DNA from: Rhodopseudomonas pseudopalustris
GTDB lineage: Bacteria > Pseudomonadota > Alphaproteobacteria > Rhizobiales > Xanthobacteraceae
Assembly: GCF_900110435.1 (NCBI RefSeq)
Contig: NZ_FODT01000001.1
Location: 248,001-312,000, forward strand
Reading direction: 5' to 3'
Length of the DNA: 64,000 nt
Part shown: positions 32,058 to 42,582 of the stretch, piece by piece
How the letters are laid out: each line of letters starts with the position of its first letter
Numbering within the stretch: the first letter of the stretch is position 1
Position numbers and translations under genes: made by a program
The notes under the pieces: model-generated
Databases searched by the model: none
Told to the model about the DNA's origin: nothing
The model's input: the letters and a program-made list of their open reading frames with translations, nothing else

Positions 32058-32151
32058 AGCGTTTTCGAGCGAAGTGGGGACCGGTTCGCGTGAAGAAAAC
32101 GCGTCAGAACAAAAAGCTGGAGCTCGGGTTCTGATTTGATCAGAACCCGAA
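32058..32151. repeat. Dispersed intergenic repeat, family A, copy 3
   Basis: Contains GCGTTTTCGAGCGAAGTGG, ACCGGTTCGCGTGAAGAAAA and CGCGTCAGAAC, the reverse complement of the 49231 copy. It is followed by an inverted repeat CTCGGGTTCTGAT/ATCAGAACCCGA that could act as a bidirectional terminator for tlyA. Confidence 0.7.
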
Positions 32152-32194
32152 CGCGAGCCAGAACCAAAGTCTTACTCCGGCCGCAAGTTCGGTT

Positions 32195-33619
32195 ATGGTG
32201 CGCGCCATGACCTCCTCGGATCTGGATCTTGCCGCCGGCGCGCCCGCGCCGGCGAAATCGTCTGCGTGGCGGACTGAAATCGTCGAGACGTTGTGGCTCG
32301 CGGTGCCGATGGCGCTGACGCAGCTCGGCCAGATCGCGATGATGACCACCGACCTCGCGCTGATCGGCCGGCTCGGCGACGCCGCCGTGGCCGCGGCGGC
32401 GCTTGCGCATACGGTGTGGCTGGTGGCTTTCATGCTCGGCATCGGCCTGGCGTCGGCGGTGGCGCCGCTGGCGGCGCAGGCCTATGGCGCGCGCTCGCCG
32501 CGGAAGGTCCGCGCCTCGTTGCGGGTCGGGCTGTGGGCGTCGCTGATCGCCGGCGTCCCGCTGACGCTGAGCCAGTTCTACGGCGAGGAACTGTTGCGGG
32601 CCGCCGGCCAGGACGCGCGCACCGCGCAGCTCGCGGGCCACTATCTGCACGGGCTCGCATGGTCGCTGGTGCCGGGCTGGATGTTCATCGCGTTCCGCAG
32701 CTTCATGGGCGCGGTCAACCGCCCGGAGCCGGCGCTGTGGATCATGTTCGCCGCGGTGCCGATCAACGCCGTGCTCGCTTACGCGCTGATCCATGGCGAG
32801 TTCGGCCTGCCGGCCCTCGGCATCCTCGGCGCCGGCCTCGCCACCGCGCTGGTGTCGATGGGGAACTGCGTCGCCGCAGCCGTGGTGTGCGTCAGCATGC
32901 AGCCGTTCCGCAAATATCGGGTGTTCGGCCAGTTGTGGCGGCTGGATGCGCCGCTGATGAAACGGCTGCTCGGCCTCGGCCTGCCGATCTCAGGCGCCTC
33001 GGTGCTCGAATATGGGCTGTTCGGCGCCGCCGCGTTGCTGATGGGCCAGATCAGCACCACTGCACTGGCCGCGCATCAGATCGCGCTGCAGGTGGCGGCG
33101 ATCATGTTCATGGTGCCGATGGGCATCTCGCTCGCCGCGACCGTGCGGGTCGGCCACGCGGTCGGCCGCCACGATCCGGCCGGCGCACGGCGGGCCGGCT
33201 TTGCCGCGATCGGGCTCGGCCTCGCCTTCATGGCCTTGATGACGCTGCTGGTGGCGCTGACGCGGTACGACATTCCGCAGCTGTTCCTCGGCGACACCGT
33301 CACCGCCGCCGAGACCGCGCAGCTCACCGCCTCGCTGCTGGTGGTGGGCGCCAGCTTCTTCATGGCGGACGGCCTGCAGGTGGTCGCCAACGGCGCGCTG
33401 CGCGGCCGCAACGACACCCGCATCCCGCTGCTGTTCGCGGCGCTCAGCTTCTGGGCGATCGGTTTTCCGTGCAGCTACCTGCTGGCTTTTCCCGCCGGCT
33501 TCGGACCGTTCGGCGTCTGGATCGGGCTGGCGATCGGGCTCACGGTCTATGCCGCGCTGCTGGTGTGGCGATTCCATCTGCTGACGCGCGAGCCGCTGCC
33601 GGGCCTGGCGCGCGGGTAA
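32195..33619 (+). CDS. MATE-family multidrug efflux pump
   Basis: A 474-residue transporter with twelve hydrophobic segments in two homologous halves. Typical pieces are [21 protein letters not shown] and [20 protein letters not shown] at the N-terminal half, and [20 protein letters not shown] with [21 protein letters not shown] in the second half. NorM-like exporters of this type expel cationic compounds using sodium or proton gradients. It starts at ATG 32195, with another ATG four codons later. No local regulator is visible. Confidence 0.92.
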   Translation: MVRAMTSSDLDLAAGAPAPAKSSAWRTEIVETLWLAVPMALTQLGQIAMMTTDLALIGRLGDAAVAAAALAHTVWLVAFMLGIGLASAVAPLAAQAYGARSPRKVRASLRVGLWASLIAGVPLTLSQFYGEELLRAAGQDARTAQLAGHYLHGLAWSLVPGWMFIAFRSFMGAVNRPEPALWIMFAAVPINAVLAYALIHGEFGLPALGILGAGLATALVSMGNCVAAAVVCVSMQPFRKYRVFGQLWRLDAPLMKRLLGLGLPISGASVLEYGLFGAAALLMGQISTTALAAHQIALQVAAIMFMVPMGISLAATVRVGHAVGRHDPAGARRAGFAAIGLGLAFMALMTLLVALTRYDIPQLFLGDTVTAAETAQLTASLLVVGASFFMADGLQVVANGALRGRNDTRIPLLFAALSFWAIGFPCSYLLAFPAGFGPFGVWIGLAIGLTVYAALLVWRFHLLTREPLPGLARG

Positions 33620-33660
33620 GCCCTGCCGGCTTGCCGCCGCCGGGCGCGCCGGGGGATGTT

Positions 33661-33711
33661 CCGGCGCGATTTCTTCACGCGAAGCGGTATCCACTCCGCT
33701 CGAAAACGCCT
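33661..33711. repeat. Dispersed intergenic repeat, family A, copy 4
   Basis: Short copy with GCGATTTCTTCACGCGAAGC, GGTATCCACTCCGCTCGAAA and ACGCC, directly before the RNA methyltransferase start. Same orientation as the 49231 copy. Confidence 0.7.
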
Positions 33712-33722
33712 ATCGCATCACC

Positions 33723-34961
33723 ATGACTGAAATTCTTGCGATCGATCACGTCGGCCACCGCGGCGACGGCGTCAGCCTCGCTCAAGGCGGCGCCGTCTAT
33801 GTGCCCTACGCGCTCGGCGGCGAGACGGTCGAGGCCGCGCCGGTCGCCGGCCATCCCGACCGCCGCAAATTGCTGCGCGTCGATCGCGCGAGCCCGCAGC
33901 GGATCGCGCCGTTCTGCCCGCATTTCGGCATCTGCGGCGGCTGCGCGATCCAGCACTGGCAGCCCGACGCGTACCAGGCGTGGAAACGCGATCTGGTGAT
34001 CGAGACGCTGCGCCAGGCGAAGATCGATTGCGCCGTCGATCCGCTGATCGACGCGCATGGCACGGGCCGCCGCCGCATCACGCTGCACGCCCGCAAGGGC
34101 ACGCATGACGTGTTGAAGGTCGGCTTCAGCGCGGTCGCGAGCCACGACGTGATCGCGATCGATGCCTGCCCGATCCTCGATCCGGCGCTGGACGGCGCCA
34201 TCGAGGCGGCGTGGGCGCTGGCGGAAACGCTCACCTTCATCGGCAAGCCGCTCGATATCCAGGTCACCGCCGCCGAGAACGGTCTCGATGTCGACGTCCG
34301 CGGCTCCGGCCCGCTGCCGTCGAAAATGATCACGGCGCTGTCCAGAATCGCCGAGCAACACAACCTCGCGCGGCTGACGCGGCACGGCGAGCTGGTGCTG
34401 ATGCGGACGCCGCCGACGGTGATGATCGGCCAGGCGCGGGTGACGCTGCCGCCGGGCGCGTTCCTGCAGGCGACCGCGCTCGGCGAACAGACGCTGGCGG
34501 AGCTGGCGCTGGCGCAGATCCAGCGCGCCAAGCTGATCGCCGATCTGTTCTGCGGCGTCGGTCCGTTCGCGCTGCGGCTCGCCGCGAAGGCGCGGGTGTT
34601 CGCCTGTGACAGCGACGCGCCCGCGGTGAACGCGCTGCAGAAGGCCGCGCAGGCGTCGTCGGGACTGAAGCCGATCAAGGCCGAGCCGCGCGATCTGTTC
34701 CGCCGGCCGTTGGCGCCGCCGGAGTTGCTCGACTTCGACGTCGTGCTGTTCGATCCGCCGCGGCAGGGCGCGCAGGCGCAGGCCGCGCAACTCGCCGCCA
34801 GCCGCGTGCCGCTGATCATCGCGGTGTCGTGCAACGCGCAGACCTTCGCCCGCGACGCGCGGCTCCTGATCGACGGCGGCTATCGGCTGGAGAAGGTGAC
34901 GCCGGTCGATCAGTTCCGGCACACGCCGCATGTGGAATTGGTCGGGGTGTTGCGGAAGTAG
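33723..34961 (+). CDS. RNA m5U methyltransferase, RlmD/RumA-like
   Basis: A 412-residue SAM-dependent enzyme of the TrmA/RlmCD family that makes 5-methyluridine in rRNA or tRNA. It has a short TRAM-like N-terminus ([16 protein letters not shown]), an iron-sulfur motif in [16 protein letters not shown], the SAM loop [17 protein letters not shown], the DPPRQGA motif, and the catalytic Cys in [11 protein letters not shown]. The presence of CxxC-type cysteines favours RlmD-like over TrmA. It appears monocistronic. Specific target base cannot be assigned. Confidence 0.88.
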   Translation: MTEILAIDHVGHRGDGVSLAQGGAVYVPYALGGETVEAAPVAGHPDRRKLLRVDRASPQRIAPFCPHFGICGGCAIQHWQPDAYQAWKRDLVIETLRQAKIDCAVDPLIDAHGTGRRRITLHARKGTHDVLKVGFSAVASHDVIAIDACPILDPALDGAIEAAWALAETLTFIGKPLDIQVTAAENGLDVDVRGSGPLPSKMITALSRIAEQHNLARLTRHGELVLMRTPPTVMIGQARVTLPPGAFLQATALGEQTLAELALAQIQRAKLIADLFCGVGPFALRLAAKARVFACDSDAPAVNALQKAAQASSGLKPIKAEPRDLFRRPLAPPELLDFDVVLFDPPRQGAQAQAAQLAASRVPLIIAVSCNAQTFARDARLLIDGGYRLEKVTPVDQFRHTPHVELVGVLRK

Positions 34962-34984
34962 TCGGCTCCAGACGACCTGCCCCC

Positions 34985-35086
34985 GTCATTCCGGGGCGCG
35001 AGCGGAGCTCGCGAACCCGGAATCTCGATGTGCCCTGAACCTCGGGATTCCGGGTTCACGCGCTGCGCGCGTGCCCCGGAATGACG
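34985..35086. repeat. Palindromic intergenic repeat, family B, copy 2
   Basis: Begins GTCATTCCGGGGCGCGAGC and ends GCGCGTGCCCCGGAATGACG. Inner segments CGCGAACCCGGAATC and GATTCCGGGTTCACGCG form a second inverted repeat. It lies in the convergent gap between the methyltransferase gene and zapA, where its hairpin could serve as a terminator. Confidence 0.8.
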
Positions 35087-35113
35087 TAGTTGAGTGTCGA
35101 GTCGAGAACGCGA

Positions 35114-35524
35114 CTACCCGATCGCGATGCCGCCGCCGATGGTGCGGTTGAGCACTTGGGTGGTGCGTTCGATCCGCTCGGCGGCGGAGTTCAGCGCGGC
35201 GGCGACGGCGCGGTTGGTCGTCACCGTGCGGTCGATCGACTGGCTGCGATCGTCGCGCAGCGTGTCGACTTCCTGCTGAAGCGCCGCGAGGCGGCTGTGG
35301 GCGTCGAGCAGTTCGTCGGCCATCATCAGCGCGGCCATCACCGTCAGCCGCGCGTCGCCGATCTCGCCGAAGCGGCCGCGCAGGCTCTGGATCCGGCTTT
35401 CGAGATTATCCGCAAGCCCAAGTAACTGCGGCTCCTGGCCCGGCTCGCAGGCCATCCGGTATTGCCGGCCGTTGATGGTGACGCTGACATGGTTGGCGGA
35501 GGCGGCCGCATCTTTCGGATTCAT
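35114..35524 (-). CDS. zapA: Cell division protein ZapA
   Basis: A 136-residue protein with the ZapA pattern VSVTINGRQYRMACEPGQE, LADNLESRIQSLRGRFG and LTVMAALMMADEL, followed by a long C-terminal coiled coil. ZapA cross-links FtsZ filaments and stabilises the Z ring. Its start overlaps the stop of the DUF4164 gene by four bases, so the two are translationally coupled. Both are divergent from tkt. Confidence 0.92.
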   Translation of the reverse strand: MNPKDAAASANHVSVTINGRQYRMACEPGQEPQLLGLADNLESRIQSLRGRFGEIGDARLTVMAALMMADELLDAHSRLAALQQEVDTLRDDRSQSIDRTVTTNRAVAAALNSAAERIERTTQVLNRTIGGGIAIG

Positions 35525-35853
35525 GACGGCTCCTCGTCGGCCTGCTCGGTCTCGAGCACGGCGCGGATGGTCCCGATCGCGGCGTCGAGCCGTTGCGCGA
35601 TCTCGCGATTGGCGCGCTCGAGCTTGCGGGTGCGTACCAGCGAACCGTCGAGCTCGTCGGCGAGCCGCGAGCGATCGGCGCCGAGCGCCTGGATCCGCGA
35701 GGCCAGCTCGTCCTCGTCGCGATCGGCCTCGGCGCGGCGCTCCACCGCGCTCTCCAGCGCCTCGAGCGCAGCGGCCAGCCGACGCGTCGCCGCGACGATC
35801 TCGGTCGGAGCCTGATCGGCGCTGATGGAACCGGAGACGGGACGATCGGTCAT
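35521..35853 (-). CDS. DUF4164-type coiled-coil protein
   Basis: A 110-residue, highly charged protein (ATG at 35853) that is almost entirely predicted coiled coil: IVAATRRLAAALEALESAVE, then SRIQALGADRSRLADELDGS. It is always next to zapA in rhizobial-type genomes and has been classed as DUF4164; a ZapB-like partner role is inference. It is the first gene of the zapA unit. Confidence 0.8.
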   Translation of the reverse strand: MTDRPVSGSISADQAPTEIVAATRRLAAALEALESAVERRAEADRDEDELASRIQALGADRSRLADELDGSLVRTRKLERANREIAQRLDAAIGTIRAVLETEQADEEPS

Positions 35854-35919
35854 GGTGTGTTGCGCGACCCTCGCAGCTTCAGGCGTCCAAATAAAACCTA
35901 CGATCACACAAGCCTTTAG

Positions 35920-36065
35920 AGCACGAAATTTACGTGGCAAGGCAGCGAAGCGCAACGCTGCTGCTCAACTATGCACCGCAAAGCGCAGGGCTCGGGTTTA
36001 CCGCAGGTCGGCTGCCTTGGACTCGCCTGATCAGGGTGCTATGCCACCGTAGCACCCCGGTTTTT
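35920..36065 (+). ncRNA. Candidate structured RNA upstream of tkt
   Basis: The 300 bp between the zapA unit and tkt has no gene but has strong secondary structure. CAAGGCAGC (35938-35946) is exactly complementary to GCTGCCTTG about 72 bases on, with GC-rich pairs between. A terminator-like hairpin follows at 36034-36065. A small RNA ending at that terminator is plausible. 6S RNA genes are often beside zapA in proteobacteria, so ssrS is one possibility, but I could not confirm its bulge signature. It could also be the leader of tkt. Confidence 0.35.
36034..36065 (+). terminator. Rho-independent-like terminator ahead of tkt
   Basis: Perfect 8 bp stem GGGTGCTA/TAGCACCC with loop TGCCACCG, then CGG and TTTTT. 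It lies 88 bases before the tkt start and not after any gene, so it ends either a small RNA or an attenuated leader. Confidence 0.6.
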
Positions 36066-36152
36066 GGCCTTCTCACGTGTCTGGCTGTGCCGGAGCGACA
36101 GCGCGTTCCGACCCCCGGAGCGCCGGCAAACACGATTTCAGGTGGTTACATC

Positions 36153-38141
36153 ATGGCGAAGGTCGATCATTCCCGTATGGCGAACGCAATCCGGGCGCTG
36201 GCGATGGACGCGGTCGAGAAGGCCAAATCCGGCCACCCCGGCCTGCCGATGGGCGCCGCCGACGTCGCCACCGTACTGTTCACCGACTTCCTGAAATTTG
36301 ATGCCGCCGATCCGCACTGGCCGGATCGCGACCGCTTCATCCTGTCCGCCGGCCACGGCTCGATGCTGCTCTACGCACTGCTGTACCTCACCGGCAATTC
36401 GGAGCTGACGCTCGACCAGATCAAGGCATTCCGCCAGCTCGACTCCCGGACGCCGGGACATCCGGAAAACTGCATTACCGATTCGGTCGAAACTACCACC
36501 GGCCCGCTCGGCCAGGGCGTCGCGTCGTCGGTGGGCACCGCGCTGGCGGAGCGGCTGCTGGCTGCGGAGTTCGGCGAGATCGTCGATCACTACACCTATG
36601 TGCTGTGCTCGGACGGCGATCTGATGGAAGGCGTCAGCCACGAAGCGCTGGCGCTGGCCGGCCATCTCAGGCTGTCGAAGCTGATCTTCCTCTACGACGA
36701 CAACGGCATCTCGATCGACGGCCCGCTGACGCTGACCGACAATGTCGACCAGGTCGCGCGCTTTCAGGCGCATGGCTGGAATGCGATGCGGATCGACGGC
36801 CACGATCACACCGCGATCGCCGCAGCGATCAAGGCGGCGCAGGCGTCCGACCGGCCGACCATGATCGCCTGCAAGACCACGATCGGCTTCGGCGCCCCGA
36901 CCCGGGCGGGCACCTCCAAGGCGCATGGCGAGCCGCTCGGCGCAGAAGAACTGGCCGGCGCCAAGAAGGCGCTGGGCTGGGATTACGGCCCGTTCGAAAT
37001 CCCGGACGACGTGCTGTCGGCGTGGCGCGCGGTCGGCAGCAAGGGCGCCAAGGCCCATGCCGCGTGGCAGACGAAACTCGACGCGATGGACAAGGATCTC
37101 CGCGCGGAATTCCAGCGCCGGGTGATCGACCGCAAGCGCCCGGCCGCGCTCGACGGCGCGATCCGCAAACTCAAGGACAGGCTGGTCGACGAGCCGCAGA
37201 CCATCGCCACCCGCAAGGCCAGCGAACTGGCGCTGGAGGCGATCGTCGAGGTGGTGCCGGAAATGCTGCTCGGCTCGGCCGATCTCACGCCCTCCAACAA
37301 TACCCGCACCAAACACGCCAAGGACGTCACGCCAGAGGATTTCTCGGGCCGTTACATCCATTACGGCATCCGCGAAATGGGCATGGCGGCGGCGATGAAC
37401 GGCATCGCAATGCATGGCGGCTTCGCGCCGGCCGGCGGCACCTTCCTGTGCTTCGCCGACTACGCCCGCCCCTCGATGCGGATCGCGGCGCTGTCACACG
37501 TGCCGGTGGTCTACATCATGACCCACGACTCGATCGGCCTCGGCGAAGACGGCCCGACCCATCAGCCGGTCGAGCACCTCGCCTCGTTGCGCGCGATGCC
37601 GAACATGCGGGTATTCCGCCCGGCCGATCCGGTCGAGACCGCGGAGTGCTGGCAGCTCGCGCTCGAGAACACCGGCGGCCCGACGGTGCTGGCGCTGTCG
37701 CGGCAGAATCTCACGCCGGTGCGTACCAGCAAGTCGGACGACAACCGCTGCGCCAAGGGCGGCTATGAGCTGATCGCCGCCAAGGGCAACGCCAGCGTGT
37801 CGATCTTCGCCACCGGCTCCGAGGTCGAGATCGCGGTCGCCGCGCACAAATTGCTGGCCGACAAGGGCATTGCGGTGCGCGTGGTGTCGGTGCCGTCGCT
37901 CGATCTGCTGCTGCAGCAGGACGACGCGACCCGAAAGGGGATCATCGGCGATGCGCCGGTCAAGGTCGCGGTCGAGGCCGCGGTGCGGTTCGGCTGGGAC
38001 GCGGTGATCGGCCCGGACGGCGGCTTCATCGGGATGTCGGGCTTCGGCGCCAGCGCTCCGGCGAAAGACCTCTACAAGCATTTCGGCATCACCGCCGAAG
38101 CTGTCGCGGAGGCTGCGTCAAGCCGCCTCGGGGGCAAGTAA
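36153..38141 (+). CDS. tkt: Transketolase
   Basis: A 662-residue ThDP-dependent enzyme of the Calvin and pentose-phosphate cycles. The ATG at 36153 gives the usual N-terminus ([20 protein letters not shown]). Segments include the ThDP site GDGDLMEG-like [38 protein letters not shown] and [20 protein letters not shown]. The length is canonical. It heads a run tkt-gap-(small ORF)-pgk-(mazEF)-fba, that is, the central triose and Calvin-cycle enzymes. Confidence 0.97.
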   Translation: MAKVDHSRMANAIRALAMDAVEKAKSGHPGLPMGAADVATVLFTDFLKFDAADPHWPDRDRFILSAGHGSMLLYALLYLTGNSELTLDQIKAFRQLDSRTPGHPENCITDSVETTTGPLGQGVASSVGTALAERLLAAEFGEIVDHYTYVLCSDGDLMEGVSHEALALAGHLRLSKLIFLYDDNGISIDGPLTLTDNVDQVARFQAHGWNAMRIDGHDHTAIAAAIKAAQASDRPTMIACKTTIGFGAPTRAGTSKAHGEPLGAEELAGAKKALGWDYGPFEIPDDVLSAWRAVGSKGAKAHAAWQTKLDAMDKDLRAEFQRRVIDRKRPAALDGAIRKLKDRLVDEPQTIATRKASELALEAIVEVVPEMLLGSADLTPSNNTRTKHAKDVTPEDFSGRYIHYGIREMGMAAAMNGIAMHGGFAPAGGTFLCFADYARPSMRIAALSHVPVVYIMTHDSIGLGEDGPTHQPVEHLASLRAMPNMRVFRPADPVETAECWQLALENTGGPTVLALSRQNLTPVRTSKSDDNRCAKGGYELIAAKGNASVSIFATGSEVEIAVAAHKLLADKGIAVRVVSVPSLDLLLQQDDATRKGIIGDAPVKVAVEAAVRFGWDAVIGPDGGFIGMSGFGASAPAKDLYKHFGITAEAVAEAASSRLGGK

Positions 38142-38264
38142 GGCTTTGATCTGAATCATGAACGAGCGGATTGCAACCGCTCGGTATTCAGGGCATGAAA
38201 CCGCGCAAGTACGGGGTCGCCCCGTCGCAACAATTGAAAATCACTAGCAGCGAGGAGAAATTGG

Positions 38265-39272
<1,008 letters not shown>

Positions 39273-39282
39273 TCGGACACCC

Positions 39283-39429
39283 ATGAAGCAATGGATCGGT
39301 CTTGCTGGTCTGTTCGTCCTGATTGGCGGTGTGGCGTGGGCTTATTTGCGCCACGGCACCCGCATCAAATCCGACGACAGCCGCAAGACCGAAGATTGGC
39401 CACGTATCACTCAAGGCGGCAGTAGTTAG
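39283..39429 (+). CDS. 48-residue membrane microprotein between gap and pgk
   Basis: An ATG at 39283 opens a 48-codon frame ending TAG at 39429, two bases before the pgk ATG. The product starts [20 protein letters not shown], a single transmembrane helix, and continues with a charged tail that includes [16 protein letters not shown]. Tight placement in the gap-pgk interval, 10 bp after gap, argues that it is translated. Too short for default gene finders. Function unknown; a membrane tether or assembly aid for the glycolytic/Calvin enzymes is only a guess. Confidence 0.55.
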   Translation: MKQWIGLAGLFVLIGGVAWAYLRHGTRIKSDDSRKTEDWPRITQGGSS

Positions 39430-39431
39430 CG

Positions 39432-40628
39432 ATGACCAAATCATTCCGTACCCTCGACGACGTCGATGTCAAAGGCAAACGCGTGCTGCTGCGCGTCGAT
39501 CTCAACGTGCCGATGGACGCCGGCAAGGTGACCGACGCCACGCGGCTCGAGCGCGTCGTGCCGACCATCACCGAGATCGCCGGCAAGGGCGGCAAAGTGA
39601 TCCTGCTGGCGCATTTCGGCCGGCCGAAGGGCCGTGACGAGAAGAATTCGCTGAAGCCGGTCGCGGCCGCGCTCGCCGAGGTCATCAAGAAGCCGGTCGC
39701 TTTCGCCGAGGACTGCATCGGCGAGCCCGCCGCCAAGGCGATCGCCGCGATGCAGGACGGCGACGTGCTCTGCCTCGAGAACACCCGCTTCCACCCGGAA
39801 GAGGAAAAGAACGATCCGGCCTTCGTGGCCAAGCTCGCCGAGCTCGGCGACATCTGGGTCAACGACGCCTTCTCGGCCGCGCATCGCGCCCACGCCTCGA
39901 CCGAAGGCCTCGGCCACAAGCTGCCGGCCTATGCGGGCCGCACCATGCAGGCCGAGATTGTCGCGCTGAACAAGGCGCTGGAAGCGCCCACCAGACCGGT
40001 GATCGCCATCGTCGGCGGCGCCAAGGTCTCGAGCAAGATCGACCTTCTGGAAAACCTCGTCACCAAGGTGCAGGCGCTGGTGATCGGCGGCGGCATGGCC
40101 AACACCTTCCTGCACGCCCAGGGCGTCAAGGTCGGCAAGTCGCTGTGCGAGAAGGATCTGGCGGAGACCGCGCTGCGGATCCTGAACAAGGCCGAGGCCG
40201 CCAATTGCGCCATCATCCTGCCGGTCGACGCGACGGTGGCCTATCATTTCGAGGCCAACGCGCCGTCCTTCGCCTATGGGCTCGACGCGATCCCGCCGGA
40301 CGCCATGATCCTCGACGTCGGCCCGCGCTCGATCGAGCGTATCCACGCCGCGATCGACGACGCCGCGACGCTGGTCTGGAACGGCCCGGTCGGCGCCTTC
40401 GAGCTGACGCCGTTCGACAAGGGGACGGTTGAAGCCGCCAAACACGCGGCCCGCCGCACCAAGGCCGGCAGCCTGGTCTCGGTCGCCGGCGGCGGCGACA
40501 CTGTCGCGGCGTTGAACCACGCCGGCGTGGCCGACGACTTCACCTACATCTCGACCGCCGGCGGCGCCTTCCTCGAATGGATGGAAGGCAAGCCGCTGCC
40601 GGGCGTCGAGGTGCTGCGGGTGAAGTGA
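39432..40628 (+). CDS. pgk: Phosphoglycerate kinase
   Basis: A 398-residue kinase that interconverts 1,3-bisphosphoglycerate and 3-phosphoglycerate. Family pieces: [68 protein letters not shown] and the nucleotide loop [15 protein letters not shown]. It follows the small ORF by two bases, so it is in the gap operon. A hairpin after the stop (40634-40655) may terminate the transcript. Confidence 0.97.
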   Translation: MTKSFRTLDDVDVKGKRVLLRVDLNVPMDAGKVTDATRLERVVPTITEIAGKGGKVILLAHFGRPKGRDEKNSLKPVAAALAEVIKKPVAFAEDCIGEPAAKAIAAMQDGDVLCLENTRFHPEEEKNDPAFVAKLAELGDIWVNDAFSAAHRAHASTEGLGHKLPAYAGRTMQAEIVALNKALEAPTRPVIAIVGGAKVSSKIDLLENLVTKVQALVIGGGMANTFLHAQGVKVGKSLCEKDLAETALRILNKAEAANCAIILPVDATVAYHFEANAPSFAYGLDAIPPDAMILDVGPRSIERIHAAIDDAATLVWNGPVGAFELTPFDKGTVEAAKHAARRTKAGSLVSVAGGGDTVAALNHAGVADDFTYISTAGGAFLEWMEGKPLPGVEVLRVK

Positions 40629-40633
40629 CCCTG

Positions 40634-40655
40634 AGCCGGTGCGCCAGCACCGGCT
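40634..40655 (+). terminator. Hairpin downstream of pgk
   Basis: Perfect 9 bp stem AGCCGGTGC/GCACCGGCT with loop GCCA, five bases after the pgk stop. There is no good T-run (TGCGACCTTGTCC follows), so it may act only as an RNA-stabilising or weak terminator element. Confidence 0.5.
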
Positions 40656-40684
40656 TGCGACCTTGTCCTCCCCGGGCTTATGTT

Positions 40685-40700
40685 GCGTTACATGTAACGC
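40685..40700. promoter_or_regulatory. Palindromic operator before the MazEF-type pair
   Basis: GCGTTACATGTAACGC is a perfect 16 bp palindrome 13 bases before the antitoxin start. Toxin-antitoxin operons of the MazEF kind are autorepressed by the antitoxin through such palindromes, so it is the likely operator overlapping the promoter. Confidence 0.65.
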
Positions 40701-40713
40701 TCCGGAGGCCGCG

Positions 40714-40995
40714 ATGGACAAGAAGGTCGACAAGCCCGCCGAGGGCAAGCGCCCCGCCGCTGCGAACGCGCCCGCCAAGCCACGCAGCGCGAGCGCCGAG
40801 CGGGTGCGTCGCCATCGCGAGAAGATGAAGGCGATGGGGCTGAAGCCGGTGACGATCTGGGTTCCCGAAAACTACAAGTCGCCCGAATGGAAGGCCGAGA
40901 TGAGGCGGCAGTGCCAGCTGATCGCGAACGATCCTCATGAACAGCAGATTCTGGCGGAAATTGAAGACTGGTTCGATCCAGAAGGCTGGAAGTGA
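40714..40995 (+). CDS. MazE-type antitoxin (DUF3018 family)
   Basis: A 93-residue protein starting at ATG 40714 with a GGAGG ribosome-binding site. The N-terminus is a Lys/Ala/Pro-rich tail; the core ASAERVRRHREKMKAMGLKP is the RHH/AbrB-like antitoxin DNA-binding region typical of DUF3018 proteins, with ending EIEDWFDPEGW as the toxin-wrapping part. The stop overlaps the toxin start (GTGA). Predicted to neutralise and co-repress the MazF-like protein. Confidence 0.85.
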   Translation: MDKKVDKPAEGKRPAAANAPAKPRSASAERVRRHREKMKAMGLKPVTIWVPENYKSPEWKAEMRRQCQLIANDPHEQQILAEIEDWFDPEGWK

Positions 40996-41315
40996 CACGA
41001 GGCGACGTCGTTCTGGTCGCGATGCTAGGCGACGATGGCAAGCCCAGGCCTGCCGTCGTCGTCCAGCACGAGGATTTCGATCAGATCCCCTCGGTCGTGG
41101 TTCTCCCGCTGACCACGGAATTACGCGATATTGACGTTGTCCGCATCGCAGTCGAGCCGACTTCGGATAACGGCTTGCGGCACCTGTCTCAGATCATGGT
41201 GGACAAGATCACGGCTGTCGCGCCTCGCCGGATCGGTTCGCGGATCGGCCGCCTCTCCCCCGACGAAATGACCGCGGTCAATCGCGCCCTCGCCATTTTT
41301 CTGGGCATTGTCTAA
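40992..41315 (+). CDS. MazF/PemK-type endoribonuclease toxin
   Basis: A 107-residue toxin starting GTG at 40992, overlapping the antitoxin stop by four bases. Family features: RGDVVLVAMLGDDGKPRPAV at the N-terminus, VVVLPLTTEL in the middle and HLSQIMVDKITAVAPRRIG with the conserved Asp. MazF-like enzymes cleave mRNA at short sequence motifs. The pair stands in the pgk-fba interval, a site where such modules are tolerated. Confidence 0.9.
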   Translation: MTRGDVVLVAMLGDDGKPRPAVVVQHEDFDQIPSVVVLPLTTELRDIDVVRIAVEPTSDNGLRHLSQIMVDKITAVAPRRIGSRIGRLSPDEMTAVNRALAIFLGIV

Positions 41316-41385
41316 GACCTATCCCGAAGTCTAAGACCTGCCGAACCCATAAAACCAACCAAGAAAACACCCCATGGAGAAGCCG

Positions 41386-42582
41386 ATGAATCTCGCCGAC
41401 CTCAACAAGATCGCCCGCGCCATGGTCGCACCCGGCAAGGGCATTCTCGCCGCCGACGAATCCTCGGGAACCATCAAGAAGCGCTTCGACGTGATCGGCG
41501 TCGAATCCACCGAGACCAGCCGGCGCGACTATCGCGAGATGATGTTCAGCTCCAAGCAGGCGATGAGCGAGTACATCTCCGGCGTGATCCTGTACGACGA
41601 GACGATCTGGCAGAACGCCGCCGACGGCACGCCGCTGGTCAGGCTGATCGAGCAGGCCGGCGGCATTCCCGGCATCAAGGTCGACGAAGGCACCCAGCAA
41701 CTGCCGAATTGCCCCGGCGAACTGATCACGATCGGCCTCGACAAGCTGGCCGAGCGGCTGGCGAAGTATTACAAGCAGGGCGCCCGCTTCGCGAAATGGC
41801 GCGCGGTGATCGATATCGGCGCCGGAATCCCGAGCTACACCGCGGTCCGCACCAACGCCCACGCGCTGGCGCGCTATGCGGCGTTGTGCCAGCAGGCGCA
41901 GATCGTGCCGATCGTCGAGCCGGAAGTGCTGATGGACGGCGACCACGACATCGACCGCTGCACCGAGGTGACCGAATTCGTGCTCAAGGAAACCTTCCAG
42001 GAGCTGTATTACCAGAAGGTCGCGCTGGAAGGCATGATCCTGAAGCCGAACATGGCGGTCGCCGGCAAGAAGTCGGCCAACAAGGCCGGCGTGCAGGAAG
42101 TCGCGGAGAAGACCGTCAAGCTGCTGAAGGCCTGCGTGCCCTCGGCGGTGCCGGGCATCGCGTTCCTGTCGGGCGGCCAATCCGACGAGGAGGCCACCGC
42201 GCATCTCGACGCCATGAACAAGATCGGCGGCCTGCCCTGGGGCCTGACCTTCTCGTACGGCCGCGCTTTGCAGGCCGCGCCGCAGAAGGCGTGGTCCGGC
42301 AAGGCCGAGAACATCGCGGCCGGCCAGGCCGCCTTCACCCACCGGGCGCGGATGAACTCGCTCGCCAGCAAGGGCGAGTGGACGGCCGCGCTCGAAAGCA
42401 AGAAAGCCGCATATAAGCAATGGCCAAGCCTGCCCCGCCGCGCCCGGCGCCGCGTCTCTACCTCGCGACGCCGGCCGTGGACGATCCCTCCACGCTGCTC
42501 GCGGCGCTGCCGCAACTGCTCGCCGGCGCCGACGTGGCGGCGGTGCTGCTGCGGCTGGCGCCGTCCGATCCGCGGACCCTGA
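41386..42582 (+). CDS. fba: Fructose-bisphosphate aldolase class I with unusual tail
   Basis: A class I, Schiff-base aldolase. The ATG at 41386 has GGAG six bases upstream and gives MNLADLNKIARAMVAPGKGI; an ATG at 41374 is an alternative. The catalytic Lys lies in EGMILKPNMAV, and LSGGQSDEEATAHLDAMN is typical. The enzyme cleaves or forms fructose-1,6-bisphosphate and sedoheptulose-1,7-bisphosphate. After the normal end (ESKKAAYKQ) the frame lacks a stop and reads 54 extra Arg/Trp/Cys-rich residues across the next gene to 42582. The natural stop has probably been lost or a sequence change is present. Confidence 0.9.
   Translation: MNLADLNKIARAMVAPGKGILAADESSGTIKKRFDVIGVESTETSRRDYREMMFSSKQAMSEYISGVILYDETIWQNAADGTPLVRLIEQAGGIPGIKVDEGTQQLPNCPGELITIGLDKLAERLAKYYKQGARFAKWRAVIDIGAGIPSYTAVRTNAHALARYAALCQQAQIVPIVEPEVLMDGDHDIDRCTEVTEFVLKETFQELYYQKVALEGMILKPNMAVAGKKSANKAGVQEVAEKTVKLLKACVPSAVPGIAFLSGGQSDEEATAHLDAMNKIGGLPWGLTFSYGRALQAAPQKAWSGKAENIAAGQAAFTHRARMNSLASKGEWTAALESKKAAYKQWPSLPRRARRRVSTSRRRPWTIPPRCSRRCRNCSPAPTWRRCCCGWRRPIRGP

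Noticed and set aside
40640-41315. MazEF-type pair as a defence island
   Set aside because: It is a single toxin-antitoxin pair in a metabolic operon context, with no other defence genes nearby.
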